A stretch of 64,000 nt of DNA, taken from assembly GCF_014235765.1 (NCBI RefSeq), contig NZ_JACMYH010000006.1, forward strand, positions 124,001 through 188,000, read 5' to 3'. Under the pieces are notes generated by a model. That model was not told where the DNA came from, did not search any database, and worked only from the letters and a program-made list of their open reading frames with translations. Both the position numbers and the translations under genes were made by a program. Positions 16,894 through 24,375 of the stretch are shown here, in pieces; position 1 is the first letter of the stretch, and every line of letters starts with the position of its first letter. This stretch comes from Pseudomonas baltica. Lineage in GTDB: Bacteria; Pseudomonadota; Gammaproteobacteria; Pseudomonadales; Pseudomonadaceae.

Positions 16894-17330
16894 TGTAGCA
16901 GCGGCGCAAGCCGCGTCCGGCCTCACCGCGTGCGTCCAGAAACACCGCACCCACCGCCGACGCGGCTCGCGCCGCTGCTACAGGTGCCCGGCGTGCACTG
17001 CTGACGCGGCTTGCGCCGCTGCTACAGGTGCCCGCATCTACCGCCGACGTGGCTTGCGCGCCTGCTACAGGTGCATCGCATCTACCGCCGACGCGGCTTG
17101 CGCCGCTGCTACAGGTGCACCGCATCTACCGCCGACGCGGCTTGCGCCGCTGCTACAGGTGCACCGCATCTACCGCCGACGCGGCTTGCGCCGCTGCTAC
17201 AGGTGCACCGCATCTACCGCCAACGCGGCTTGCGCCGCTGCTACAGGTGCATCGCATCTACCGTCGACGCGGCTTTGCGCGGCTGCCACAGACGCCGTAA
17301 TCCTGTAGCAGCGGCGCAAGCCGCGTCCGG
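16894..17330. repeat. 44-bp tandem array of family B REP elements bounded by inverted copies
   Basis: Eight units start at 16953, 16997, 17040, 17084, 17128, 17172, 17216 and 17260, that is every 44 bases with one 43. The unit core is GCCGACGCGGCTTGCGCCGC followed by TGCTACAGGTGCACCGCATC. Units from 17084 to 17216 are almost identical, while the outer ones (first three and last) have drifted. Single copies in the opposite orientation (TGTAGCAGCGGCGCAAGCCG) stand at 16894 and 17304, closing the array on both sides. The array occupies the 475-base gap after fklB; no gene is seen in it. Confidence 0.95.
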
Positions 17331-17345
17331 CTTCAGCGCGGTGTA

Positions 17346-17588
17346 TCAGTGCAACTCCCCCATTGGCCGCAGTGCCCGTGCGTAGCAGAACAAAAACAGG
17401 TTGCGCACCACTTCCTTGAGCACTCCAGGTTCGCTCGAACTCAGGCCATGCAGGTCGAGGTCGCCCTGGTCGCGTAGCTCATCCAGAGCATCCTCGCCAA
17501 GCACCGCACAGACTTCACCCGTCTCGCGATGCAGGATGCGCAGGTAGGGGTGTGGGCGGTCGAGCCAGGCGTCGATCAGATAGGTCAT
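17346..17588 (-). CDS. Conserved small Pseudomonas protein, likely iron-regulated (PA4570-like position)
   Basis: 80 residues, soluble, no known domain. The stretch YLIDAWLDRPHPYLRILHRE and a helical end (VLKEVVRNLFLFCYARALR) are the main features. The ATG at 17588 was chosen over one 21 bases upstream because AAGGAG stands 8 bases before it. A Fur-box-like palindrome lies about 25 bases upstream of this start, so transcription is probably repressed by iron-loaded Fur. In P. aeruginosa a small gene at the same place (between fklB and ispB) is known from iron-starvation expression sets; orthology here is inferred from position and size. Function unknown. Confidence 0.75.
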   Translation of the reverse strand: MTYLIDAWLDRPHPYLRILHRETGEVCAVLGEDALDELRDQGDLDLHGLSSSEPGVLKEVVRNLFLFCYARALRPMGELH

Positions 17589-17613
17589 GGCAATTCTCCT
17601 TGAGGGCATTCAA

Positions 17614-17628
17614 TGAGAATAATTCTTA
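17614..17628 (-). promoter_or_regulatory. Fur-box-like operator upstream of the small iron gene
   Basis: TGAGAATAATTCTTA matches the 7-1-7 Fur core TGATAATNATTATCA at 11 of 14 informative positions and lies in an AT-rich island unusual for this region. It sits 26 to 40 bases upstream of the chosen ATG at 17588, where a promoter would be expected. Confidence 0.7.
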
Positions 17629-17730
17629 TTAATATAATAGCAAGCGACTATTTGCCTTCCGCAGGCATTGCACCCTTGGAAGTCAGGCCGGGCGCCTCGC
17701 GACGGCCCGGACCGCTGGTCGGGCGACGCC

Positions 17731-18072
17731 TCAGACCTTGCGCACGAACTCGGACTTGAGCTTCATCGCGCCAATGCCGTCGATCTTGCAGTCGATGTCA
17801 TGGTCGCCATCGCACAGGCGGATGTTCTTGACCTTGGTGCCGACCTTGACCACCAGCGAAGAGCCTTTGACCTTGAGGTCCTTGATCACGGTAACGGTGT
17901 CGCCGTCGGCCAGGGCATTGCCCACCGAGTCCTTGATCGTCAAAGCATCGCCGTCGGCACTCTCGTAGCTCGTGGCCGACCACTCATGGCTGCATTCGGG
18001 GCAGATCAGCTGAGTGCCGTCTTCGTAGGTGTATTCGCTGTTGCATTTGGGGCAGGGCGGCAGCGTGCTCAC
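17731..18072 (-). CDS. yjdM: PhnA/YjdM family zinc-ribbon protein
   Basis: 113 residues. The N-terminus is a zinc ribbon with two CxxC pairs (CPKC near residue 7 and CPEC near 24). The C-terminal PhnA domain carries the words DGDTVTVIKDLKVKGSS and VGTKVKNIRL. The start is GTG at 18072 with GAGGAAT in front of it. The family is named after the phosphonate operon of E. coli but is not needed for phosphonate breakdown, and no phn genes are near. Its molecular role is unclear. Confidence 0.92.
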   Translation of the reverse strand: MSTLPPCPKCNSEYTYEDGTQLICPECSHEWSATSYESADGDALTIKDSVGNALADGDTVTVIKDLKVKGSSLVVKVGTKVKNIRLCDGDHDIDCKIDGIGAMKLKSEFVRKV

Positions 18073-18204
18073 GAGATTCCTCGGGGGTAGGGAATAAAGG
18101 CGCGCAGTATATAGGGTTTTTGCCGCAAGAGCCCATCAGCGCCAGCTGCCATGCAAGGCGCGCCTTTATGGGGAGTATGGTTCTTGCCTGGGAGCAGGGC
18201 TGCT

Positions 18205-18346
18205 GTGGAAGTGGGCGCTGCCCGCGAGAGCTCACCGCTCACTCACCGTAGAATCAGACACGTGTGGGAGCGGGCGCTGCCCGCGAGAGCCTACCGCTAA
18301 CCCACCGTAGAATCGGACACTTGTGGGAGCGGGCTCTGCCCGCGAA
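18205..18346 (+). repeat. Three tandem family C REP units, 59-bp period
   Basis: GGGCGCTGCCCGCGAGAG and its variant GGGCTCTGCCCGCGAATG recur at 18213, 18272 and 18331. The bases between the cores (CTCACCGTAGAATCAGACAC-like) are also repeated, so a whole 59-bp unit was copied. It lies between the ispB stop and the phnA start, both minus strand. Confidence 0.9.
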
Positions 18347-18361
18347 TGGCCCACCACCGAA

Positions 18362-19330
18362 TCAGTGCGTACGCGCCACCGCAAATTCACTCAGCTCGAC
18401 CAGGGCATCCCGGTATTGGCTGGCAGGCAGCGCCTCCAGCTGAGCAATGGCCTTGGCCACATAATCGCGTGCCAGCTGCGCGGTGTAATCCAGCGCGCCA
18501 CAATCCTCGACCGCAGTGCGGATGCGTTCCAGATCCTCGATCCCGCCCTTCTGGATCGCCTGGCGGACCAGCGCTGCCTGCTCGGCGGTGCCTTCACGCA
18601 TGGTATAGATCAGTGGCAAGGTCGGCTTGCCCTCGGCCAGATCGTCGCCCACGTTCTTGCCGAGGGTTTCGGCGTCGCCTCGATAATCGAGCAGATCGTC
18701 GACCAGCTGGAAAGCGACGCCCAAATGATCACCGAACGTGCGCAGCGCTTCACACTGTTCGGGGCTGGCACCGGTGAGCGCCGCGGCGCTGTGTGCCGAC
18801 GCCTCGAAGAGCATCGCTGTCTTGCCGCGGATCACTTCCATGTAGATTTCTTCGGTGGTGCTGGCGTCCCGCACCTTGGACAGCTGCAGCACTTCGCCCT
18901 CGGCAATGATGCGCGTGGCGTGCGACAGAATCTTCATCACCGACATCGAGCCCAGCTCGACCATCATTTCGAACGAGCGTGAATAGAGGAAGTCGCCCAC
19001 CAGCACGCTTGGCGCGTTGCCCCACTTGGCATTGGCGGTGGACCGACCACGGCGCATGCCGGACATGTCGACCACGTCGTCATGCAGCAGGGTCGAGGTG
19101 TGCAACAGCTCGATGGTGGCTGCCAGCAGACGCAGGTCGTCGCTTTGATGGCCCAATGCTTTGCCGGCGAGGAGCACCAGCAGCGGCCGCAGGCGCTTGC
19201 CCCCAGAGGAGGTGATGTAGTCGCTGATCGTCGATACCAACGGCACGCGCGAGGTCAGCTGCTGCTTGATGATCCCGTCGACGGCGCTGAAATCGTCCGC
19301 CACCGCGCGGTAGAAAGCTTGGGGTTGCAT
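18362..19330 (-). CDS. ispB: Octaprenyl-type polyprenyl diphosphate synthase
   Basis: 322 residues. It is a trans-prenyltransferase that extends farnesyl diphosphate to make the side chain of ubiquinone (Q9 in Pseudomonas, so solanesyl rather than octaprenyl is likely). The first aspartate-rich motif is LLHDDVVDMSGMRRG near residue 80 and the second is FQLVDDLLDY near 207. The substrate-binding GGKRLRP lies near residue 43. The gene is divergent from rplU, the normal arrangement in gammaproteobacteria, with the shared gap holding a sigma-70 promoter for rplU. Confidence 0.95.
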   Translation of the reverse strand: MQPQAFYRAVADDFSAVDGIIKQQLTSRVPLVSTISDYITSSGGKRLRPLLVLLAGKALGHQSDDLRLLAATIELLHTSTLLHDDVVDMSGMRRGRSTANAKWGNAPSVLVGDFLYSRSFEMMVELGSMSVMKILSHATRIIAEGEVLQLSKVRDASTTEEIYMEVIRGKTAMLFEASAHSAAALTGASPEQCEALRTFGDHLGVAFQLVDDLLDYRGDAETLGKNVGDDLAEGKPTLPLIYTMREGTAEQAALVRQAIQKGGIEDLERIRTAVEDCGALDYTAQLARDYVAKAIAQLEALPASQYRDALVELSEFAVARTH

Positions 19331-19500
19331 CAGCGAGAGTCGCTCCAGAAGGGTTGCGCGGCATGCTAGGACGCGGGTCGGGGTGTGTCAAGGCGCGTCC
19401 ATGGCCCTGCGCGCCCGTGTGCAGGGCCGGCACGGCCCGGTATGGCCCGTGAAAGGCGTTCTGCCAGGTCCGCCAAGCCGATGAGGCGACTGGCGGCCTC

Positions 19501-19529
19501 TTGTCAGAGGTTCGCCGCTTGCGTACAAT
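19501..19529 (+). promoter_or_regulatory. Sigma-70 promoter for rplU-rpmA
   Basis: TTGTCA (19501-19506), a 17-base spacer and TACAAT (19524-19529), each one mismatch from consensus. Transcription should begin near 19536, leaving a leader of about 125 bases before rplU. The rest of the 330-base gap between ispB and rplU shows nothing else recognisable. Confidence 0.8.
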
Positions 19530-19660
19530 CGCGCACCCTGAACTTCCTGGGCAGCACCTGCCTTACGCAATTGCATTTGGGGCGTTCCAACCCATGCAGC
19601 CATGCCAGCCGACACTCTACTTATAAAGAGCTGGGTGAGCAGGATTATCGGAGAAATACC

Positions 19661-19975
19661 ATGTCGTACGCAGTAATCGTTACCGGTGGCAAGCAATACA
19701 AGGTCGCCCCAGGTGAATACCTGAAGATCGAGAAACTGGAAATCGCCACCGGCGAATCCGTTACCTTTGATCGCGTTCTGTTGGTCGCCAATGGCGACGA
19801 CGTGAACATCGGCGCTCCAGTGGTTGCCGGCGCTACCGTTGTGGCTGAAGTGATTTCCCAAGGTCGTCACGATAAGGTCCGCATCATCAAGTTCCGTCGT
19901 CGTAAGCACCACATGAAGCGCATGGGCCACCGCCAGTGGTACACCGAGATCAAAATCACCGGTATTCAGGCTTAA
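19661..19975 (+). CDS. rplU: 50S ribosomal protein L21
   Basis: 104 residues, the standard L21 length. It starts MSYAVIVTGGKQYKV and ends in the basic segment RRRKHHMKRMGHRQ and the closing ITGIQA typical of the family. It binds 23S rRNA domain I in the large subunit. The frame is open further upstream, but the ATG at 19661 has a proper GGAG site 7 bases away and gives the universal N-terminus. rpmA follows 34 bases later in the same operon. Confidence 0.98.
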   Translation: MSYAVIVTGGKQYKVAPGEYLKIEKLEIATGESVTFDRVLLVANGDDVNIGAPVVAGATVVAEVISQGRHDKVRIIKFRRRKHHMKRMGHRQWYTEIKITGIQA

Positions 19976-20009
19976 TTTCAGCCTAATTCCTCACTAGGAG
20001 AATTGACTC

Positions 20010-20267
20010 ATGGCACACAAAAAAGCTGGTGGTAGTACCCGTAACGGTCGCGACTCAGAAGCCAAACGCCTTGGCGTGAAGATGTATGGCGGCCAGGCTA
20101 TCATCCCAGGCAACATCATCGTGCGTCAGCGCGGCACCCAGTTCCACGCTGGCTACGGCGTTGGCATGGGCAAGGATCACACCCTGTTCGCGAAAGTCGC
20201 AGGCGTGATCAAGTTCGAAGTAAAGGGCGCCTTCGGTCGTCGTTACGTGAGCGTTGTCGCAGCTTAA
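20010..20267 (+). CDS. rpmA: 50S ribosomal protein L27
   Basis: 85 residues starting MAHKKAGGSTRNGRDS, the highly conserved N-terminal tail that reaches the peptidyl transferase centre. The middle carries the family word KRLGVKMYGGQ. The strong AGGAGAATTGACTC site precedes the ATG. No extra N-terminal cleavage peptide (as in Firmicutes) is present. It is cotranscribed with rplU and followed by an intrinsic terminator. Confidence 0.98.
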   Translation: MAHKKAGGSTRNGRDSEAKRLGVKMYGGQAIIPGNIIVRQRGTQFHAGYGVGMGKDHTLFAKVAGVIKFEVKGAFGRRYVSVVAA

Positions 20268-20285
20268 TCGCGACGTCGCTGGAGA

Positions 20286-20318
20286 AGCCCTGTCTTGCGA
20301 CGGGGCTTTTTCGTTTTT
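20286..20318 (+). terminator. Intrinsic terminator of rplU-rpmA
   Basis: AAGCCCTGTC pairs with GACGGGGCTT around a short loop and is followed by TTTTTCGTTTTT, 19 bases after the rpmA stop. Confidence 0.9.
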
Positions 20319-20452
20319 GGAGTGAGTCTCTTGCAAAGGTTTGCATGGGCTGTCGGTACGAGAGTCATTGACGGGTTTGCCGCGCTCATTTTCGCAAGAG
20401 CCTTACGTTTCAGTTTCATTAGCTCGTCCCTGCGGCGAGAGGCGTATTTTTC

Positions 20453-21673
20453 ATGAAGTTTGTAGATGAAGTATCCATCCGCGTGAAAGCGGGTGACGGT
20501 GGCAACGGCTGCATGAGCTTTCGCCGCGAAAAATTCATTGAGAATGGCGGCCCCAACGGCGGCGACGGTGGCGATGGCGGCTCGATCTACATGATCGCCG
20601 ACGAAAACCTCAACACCCTGGTGGACTACCGCTATACCCGGCACTTCGATGCCGAGCGCGGCGCCAACGGCGGCAGCACCGACTGCACCGGCAAGAAAGG
20701 TGAAGACATGGAGCTGCGCGTACCGGTAGGTACCACGGTGATCGATGCTTCCACGCAGGAAGTGATCGGTGACCTGGTCAAGGCCGGTCAGCGCCTGCTC
20801 GTCGCACACGGCGGCTGGCACGGTCTGGGCAACACCCGCTTCAAGTCCAGTACCAACCGCGCGCCGCGCCAGACCAGTCCGGGCAAGCCGGGTGAGCAGC
20901 GTGACCTCAAGCTGGAAATGAAAGTGCTGGCCGATGTTGGCTTGCTGGGCCTGCCCAATGCTGGCAAGAGCACCTTCATCCGCTCGGTCTCCGCGGCCAA
21001 GCCCAAGGTGGCGGACTACCCGTTCACCACATTGGTGCCGAACCTGGGTGTGGTCAGTGTCGATCGCTGGAAGAGCTTCGTGGTAGCCGACATTCCCGGT
21101 CTGATCGAAGGCGCTTCCCATGGCGCCGGCCTGGGCATTCGTTTCCTCAAGCACCTGGCGCGTACGCGCGTGCTGCTGCACCTGGTCGACATGGCGCCGC
21201 TGGATGAAACCAGTGCTGCCGATGCCGCCGAAGTGATCGTCAACGAACTGGTCAAGTTCAGTCCGTCGCTGGCCGAGCGCGAGCGCTGGCTGGTGCTCAA
21301 CAAGTGCGACCAGATTCTGGAAGAAGAGCACGAAGAGCGGGTCAAGGAAATCGTCGACCGCCTGGAGTGGGAAGGTCCGGTCTACGTGATCTCGGCCATC
21401 GCCAAGGAAGGTACCGAGCGCCTGAGTCGCGACATCATGCGCTACCTTGAAGACCGTGCCGATCGCCTGGCCCGTGACCCGGCCTATGCCGATGAGCTGG
21501 CCGAGCTCGACCAGCGCATCGAAGACGAGGCTCGCGCGCAGCTGCAGGCCCTGGATGATCAGCGCGCACTGCGCCGTAGCGGCGTGAAGAGCGTCCACGA
21601 CATCGGCGATGACGACGATTGGGAAGAAGAAGACGCCGAAGACGGCCCGGAAATCATCTACGTCCGCGACTAG
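20453..21673 (+). CDS. obg: Obg GTPase (ribosome assembly/stress)
   Basis: 406 residues. The N-terminal Obg fold (about 1-158) is glycine-rich (GDGGNGCMSFRREKF, GGDGGDGGS). The G domain (about 160-335) shows G1 GLPNAGKST, G3 DIPGLIEGA and G4 NKCD. An acidic C-terminal tail (DDDDWEEEDAED near 385) completes the proteobacterial form. Obg binds the 50S subunit late in assembly and responds to ppGpp. It lies 185 bases after the rpmA terminator, so it has its own promoter. A REP element and a terminator follow. Confidence 0.97.
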   Translation: MKFVDEVSIRVKAGDGGNGCMSFRREKFIENGGPNGGDGGDGGSIYMIADENLNTLVDYRYTRHFDAERGANGGSTDCTGKKGEDMELRVPVGTTVIDASTQEVIGDLVKAGQRLLVAHGGWHGLGNTRFKSSTNRAPRQTSPGKPGEQRDLKLEMKVLADVGLLGLPNAGKSTFIRSVSAAKPKVADYPFTTLVPNLGVVSVDRWKSFVVADIPGLIEGASHGAGLGIRFLKHLARTRVLLHLVDMAPLDETSAADAAEVIVNELVKFSPSLAERERWLVLNKCDQILEEEHEERVKEIVDRLEWEGPVYVISAIAKEGTERLSRDIMRYLEDRADRLARDPAYADELAELDQRIEDEARAQLQALDDQRALRRSGVKSVHDIGDDDDWEEEDAEDGPEIIYVRD

Positions 21674-21695
21674 TGCGTATGGGCGCAGGTCCGCC

Positions 21696-21788
21696 TCCTG
21701 TAGGAGCGGCCCGCGGCCGCGAAGGGCGCACCGCGGTGTGCTTGGCACTCCACGGTGTCTTCTTCGCAGCCGATGACCGCTCCCACAG
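21696..21788. repeat. REP pair (family A), inverted and partly decayed
   Basis: Left element TGTAGGAGCGGCCCGCGGCC and right element CAGCCGATGACCGCTCCCAC stand in opposite orientation between obg and proB, with several mismatches to the family core in both. Confidence 0.82.
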
Positions 21789-21810
21789 TGATCTCCAGTG
21801 TTAAACTAAG

Positions 21811-21841
21811 CGCCGCTCACCATGAGCGGCGTTTTTGTTTT
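21811..21841 (+). terminator. Intrinsic terminator between obg and proB
   Basis: CGCCGCTCA CCA TGAGCGGCG is a perfect 9-bp stem with a tiny loop, followed by TTTTTGTTTTT. It ends about 25 bases before the proB start, which leaves very little room for a separate proB promoter downstream of it. Confidence 0.88.
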
Positions 21842-21866
21842 TCTACCGGGCAAAGGTTGGCAGATG

Positions 21867-22985
21867 ATGCGGAGCAAGGTGACGGGTGCGCAGCGTTGGG
21901 TCGTGAAGATCGGCAGTGCGCTGCTGACCGCGGACGGCAAGGGTCTGGATCGCGCGGCGATGAGTGTCTGGGTCGAGCAGATGGTTGCTTTGCACAATGC
22001 CGGGGTCGAGCTGGTGCTGGTCTCTTCGGGGGCTGTAGCGGCCGGCATGAGTCGTCTTGGATGGGTCAAGCGCCCCAGTGGCATGCACGAGCTGCAGGCT
22101 GCCGCCGCCATCGGCCAGATGGGGCTGGTACAGGCCTGGGAGTCTAGCTTTGCCGAGCATGGCCGGCACACCGCGCAGATCCTGCTGACCCACGACGATC
22201 TCTCCGATCGCAAGCGCTACCTCAATGCGCGCAGTACCCTGCGGACCCTGGTCGAGCTGGGCGTGGTGCCGGTCATCAATGAAAACGATACCGTGGTCAC
22301 CGACGAAATCCGCTTCGGCGACAACGACACCCTGGCGGCCTTGGTGGCCAACCTGGTGGAGGCGGACCTGCTGGTGATCCTCACCGATCGCGACGGCATG
22401 TTCGATGCCGATCCGCGCACCAACCCCGATGCACAATTGATCTTCGAAGCGCGTGCCGACGACCCATCGCTGGATGCGGTTGCCGGCGGTACCGGCGGCG
22501 CGCTGGGGCGTGGCGGCATGCAGACCAAGCTGCGCGCCGCACGCCTGGCGGCTCGCTCCGGGGCGCATACGGTGATCGTCGGTGGCCGTATCGAGCGCGT
22601 GCTCGATCGGCTCAAGGCCGGCGAGCGCCTGGGTACGCTGCTGTCGCCCGAGCGTGAAATGCTCGCCGCGCGCAAGCAATGGCTGGCCGGACACTTGCAG
22701 ACCCGCGGCACCCTGGTACTCGACGAAGGGGCCGTGCAAGCCCTGACCGGTGGCCACAAGAGCCTGCTGCCGGTGGGCGTGAAAGTGGTTCAGGGCAGTT
22801 TTCGGCGGGGTGAAATGGTGGTGTGCGTGGCGCCCGATGGTCGCGAGATCGCACGCGGCCTGGCCAACTACAGTGCGCTGGAAGCCCAGAAAATCATTGG
22901 TCAGTCGTCGGACGTTATCGAGCGCTTGCTGGGCTATATGGCCGAGCCCGAGCTGGTGCACCGCGACAACCTGATCCTCGTTTGA
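21867..22985 (+). CDS. proB: Glutamate 5-kinase
   Basis: 372 residues. It phosphorylates glutamate in the first step of proline synthesis. The amino-acid kinase domain (about 1-260) shows RWVVKIGSALLT at the start, LVSSGAVAAGM near 50, NENDTV near 145 and GTGGMQTKL-like GGALGRGGMQTKL near 215. A C-terminal PUA domain (about 280-365) is present as in other gammaproteobacteria. An in-frame start 45 bases upstream overlaps the terminator hairpin and is not conserved; MRSKVTGAQRW is the family N-terminus. Another ATG directly precedes the chosen one. creA lies 19 bases downstream. Confidence 0.95.
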   Translation: MRSKVTGAQRWVVKIGSALLTADGKGLDRAAMSVWVEQMVALHNAGVELVLVSSGAVAAGMSRLGWVKRPSGMHELQAAAAIGQMGLVQAWESSFAEHGRHTAQILLTHDDLSDRKRYLNARSTLRTLVELGVVPVINENDTVVTDEIRFGDNDTLAALVANLVEADLLVILTDRDGMFDADPRTNPDAQLIFEARADDPSLDAVAGGTGGALGRGGMQTKLRAARLAARSGAHTVIVGGRIERVLDRLKAGERLGTLLSPEREMLAARKQWLAGHLQTRGTLVLDEGAVQALTGGHKSLLPVGVKVVQGSFRRGEMVVCVAPDGREIARGLANYSALEAQKIIGQSSDVIERLLGYMAEPELVHRDNLILV

Positions 22986-23004
22986 TCCCTACAGGAACGT
23001 TTCG

Positions 23005-23463
23005 ATGAAAGTGCTCAAAGCCCTCGCGGCTGCCATGTTGTGCCTGCCGATGCTGGCGAGTGCCGAGGAAATCGGCCAGGTGTCCACGGTGTTCAAGGTT
23101 GTCGGCCCCAACGATCGCATCGTCGTCGAGGCGTTCGATGATCCCAAGGTGCCTGGCGTGACCTGTTATCTGTCGCGCGCCAAGACGGGCGGAGTGAAGG
23201 GTGGCCTGGGCCTGGCCGAAGACCGTGCGGAAGCATCCATCGCTTGCCGCCAGGTCGGGCCGATCCAGCTGCCGGGCAACTTGAAGGAGGGCGAGGAAGT
23301 ATTCAAGGAGCGCACCTCGCTGGTGTTCAAGACCATGCAGGTGGTCCGTTTCCACGACAAAAAGCGCAACGCCCTGGTGTATCTGGTCTACAGCGACCGC
23401 ATGATCGAAGGCAGCCCGCAAAACGCCGTGACCGCCATCCCCATCCGCCCCTGGACCGAATAA
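23005..23463 (+). CDS. creA: CreA family periplasmic protein
   Basis: 152 residues with a signal peptide (MKVLKALAAAMLCLPMLASA, cleaved before EEIG). The mature part is CreA-like: GQVSTVFKVVGPNDRIVVEA, then FDDPKVPGVTCYLSRA and the closing RPW. Two cysteines (in VTCYLS and IACRQV) could pair. It sits 19 bases after proB and is probably cotranscribed. The family name comes from the creABCD locus of E. coli, but no creBCD genes are present here. Function unknown. Confidence 0.9.
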   Translation: MKVLKALAAAMLCLPMLASAEEIGQVSTVFKVVGPNDRIVVEAFDDPKVPGVTCYLSRAKTGGVKGGLGLAEDRAEASIACRQVGPIQLPGNLKEGEEVFKERTSLVFKTMQVVRFHDKKRNALVYLVYSDRMIEGSPQNAVTAIPIRPWTE

Positions 23464-23470
23464 CCGCGTT

Positions 23471-23771
23471 GCACCCTTCGCGGCCGATGACCGCTCCTAC
23501 GGAAGAAATGCATAGCCCACCGTAGGAGCGGTCATCGGCCGCGAAAACGGCGCCGCGGTGTGTCAGGTAAGCCGCGTCGCACCCTTCGCGGCCACGGACC
23601 GCTCCTACGGAAGACATGCATGGCCCACCGTAGGAGCGGTCATCGGCCGCGAAAAAGGCACTGCGGTGTGTCAGGTAAGCCGCGTTGCACCCTTTGCGGC
23701 CGATGACCGCTCCTACGGAAGAAATGCATAGCCCACCGTAGGAGCGGTCATCGGCCGCGAAAACGGCGCCT
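23471..23771. repeat. 108-bp tandem repeat (2.8 copies) of inverted family A REP pairs
   Basis: The word GCACCCTTCGCGGCC (third copy GCACCCTTTGCGGCC) begins at 23471, 23579 and 23687, exactly 108 bases apart. Each unit holds an inverted REP pair: CGGCCGATGACCGCTCCTAC, then GTAGGAGCGGTCATCGGCCG, linked by GGAAGAAATGCATAGCCCAC-like sequence. The three units differ at only a few positions. The array fills the 380-base gap between creA and rpsT apart from the terminator. Confidence 0.95.
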
Positions 23772-23798
23772 CGATACCGGCACATTCACACAGGCACA

Positions 23799-23828
23799 AA
23801 AAAGCCGACCCTGGGGTCGGCTTTTTCT
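23799..23828. terminator. Bidirectional intrinsic terminator between creA and rpsT
   Basis: AAAAAAGCCGACCC TG GGGTCGGCTTTTTC forms a strong stem flanked by A and T runs and serves both convergent genes. Confidence 0.92.
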
Positions 23829-23843
23829 ACATCGTACAGCTGA

Positions 23844-24122
23844 TCAGGCAGCAGCAGCCTGGTTCAGTGCTTTGATGTGGCCGTTCAGACGGCCCTTGTG
23901 GCGAGCAGCCTTGTTCTTGTGGATGATGCCTTTATCGGCCATACGGTCGATAACTGGCACGGCCAGAACGTAAGCAGCTTGTGCTTTTTCTGCGTCTTTT
24001 GCGTCGATGGCTTTGACTACATTCTTGATGTAGGTGCGAACCATGGAACGCAGGCTGGCGTTGTGGCTGCGACGCTTCTCAGCCTGTTTTGCACGTTTTT
24101 TGGCGGAAGGTGAGTTGGCCAC
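23844..24122 (-). CDS. rpsT: 30S ribosomal protein S20
   Basis: 92 residues, very basic, starting with ANSPSAKKRAKQAEKRR after the initiator and ending in a run of alanines. It binds 16S rRNA and stabilises the small subunit. The start is GTG at 24122 with GAGGAGC about 5 to 10 bases upstream on the minus strand; the frame is open further but the family N-terminus is fixed here. A non-ATG start is usual for rpsT and linked to its translational autocontrol. The gene stands alone, divergent from murJ. Confidence 0.97.
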   Translation of the reverse strand: MANSPSAKKRAKQAEKRRSHNASLRSMVRTYIKNVVKAIDAKDAEKAQAAYVLAVPVIDRMADKGIIHKNKAARHKGRLNGHIKALNQAAAA

Positions 24123-24173
24123 CGTCGAGCTCCTCGAAAGACTTTTTGAAATAGCAAACAAATAAGGCCGCGA

Positions 24174-24202
24174 ATCATGCCCATCAACGAGTTGGTTGTC
24201 AA
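24174..24202 (-). promoter_or_regulatory. Sigma-70 promoter for rpsT
   Basis: On the minus strand, TTGACA (24202-24197), 17 bases and CATGAT (24179-24174), followed by a GC-rich TCGCGGCC discriminator, a feature of promoters under stringent control. The transcript start would be about 45 bases upstream of the GTG. Confidence 0.75.
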
Positions 24203-24375
24203 GGGTACGTGAGACGATCCGCTAAGTGGTTGGTCGGGTGTCGAAGTGATTCACTTCTGGCCCGCGACCTGTACACTCGCGAAGTTCTGGCTCTGCCTGC
24301 TGATGCGGCGCGGAGTATCGCACACCTGGGCCGGATATGGGCCTGCTCTTCGTCAACGGGCATGAAAAACTTTCG

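Noticed and set aside
16953..17300. CRISPR array
   Set aside because: The repeats are regular, but the sequences between cores are the same in all units, so there are no distinct spacers; no cas genes are near.
17011..17385. Repetitive protein-coding frames through the 44-bp array
   Set aside because: Frames stay open in several phases only because the repeat lacks stops; no ribosome site, and the array is made of REP cores.
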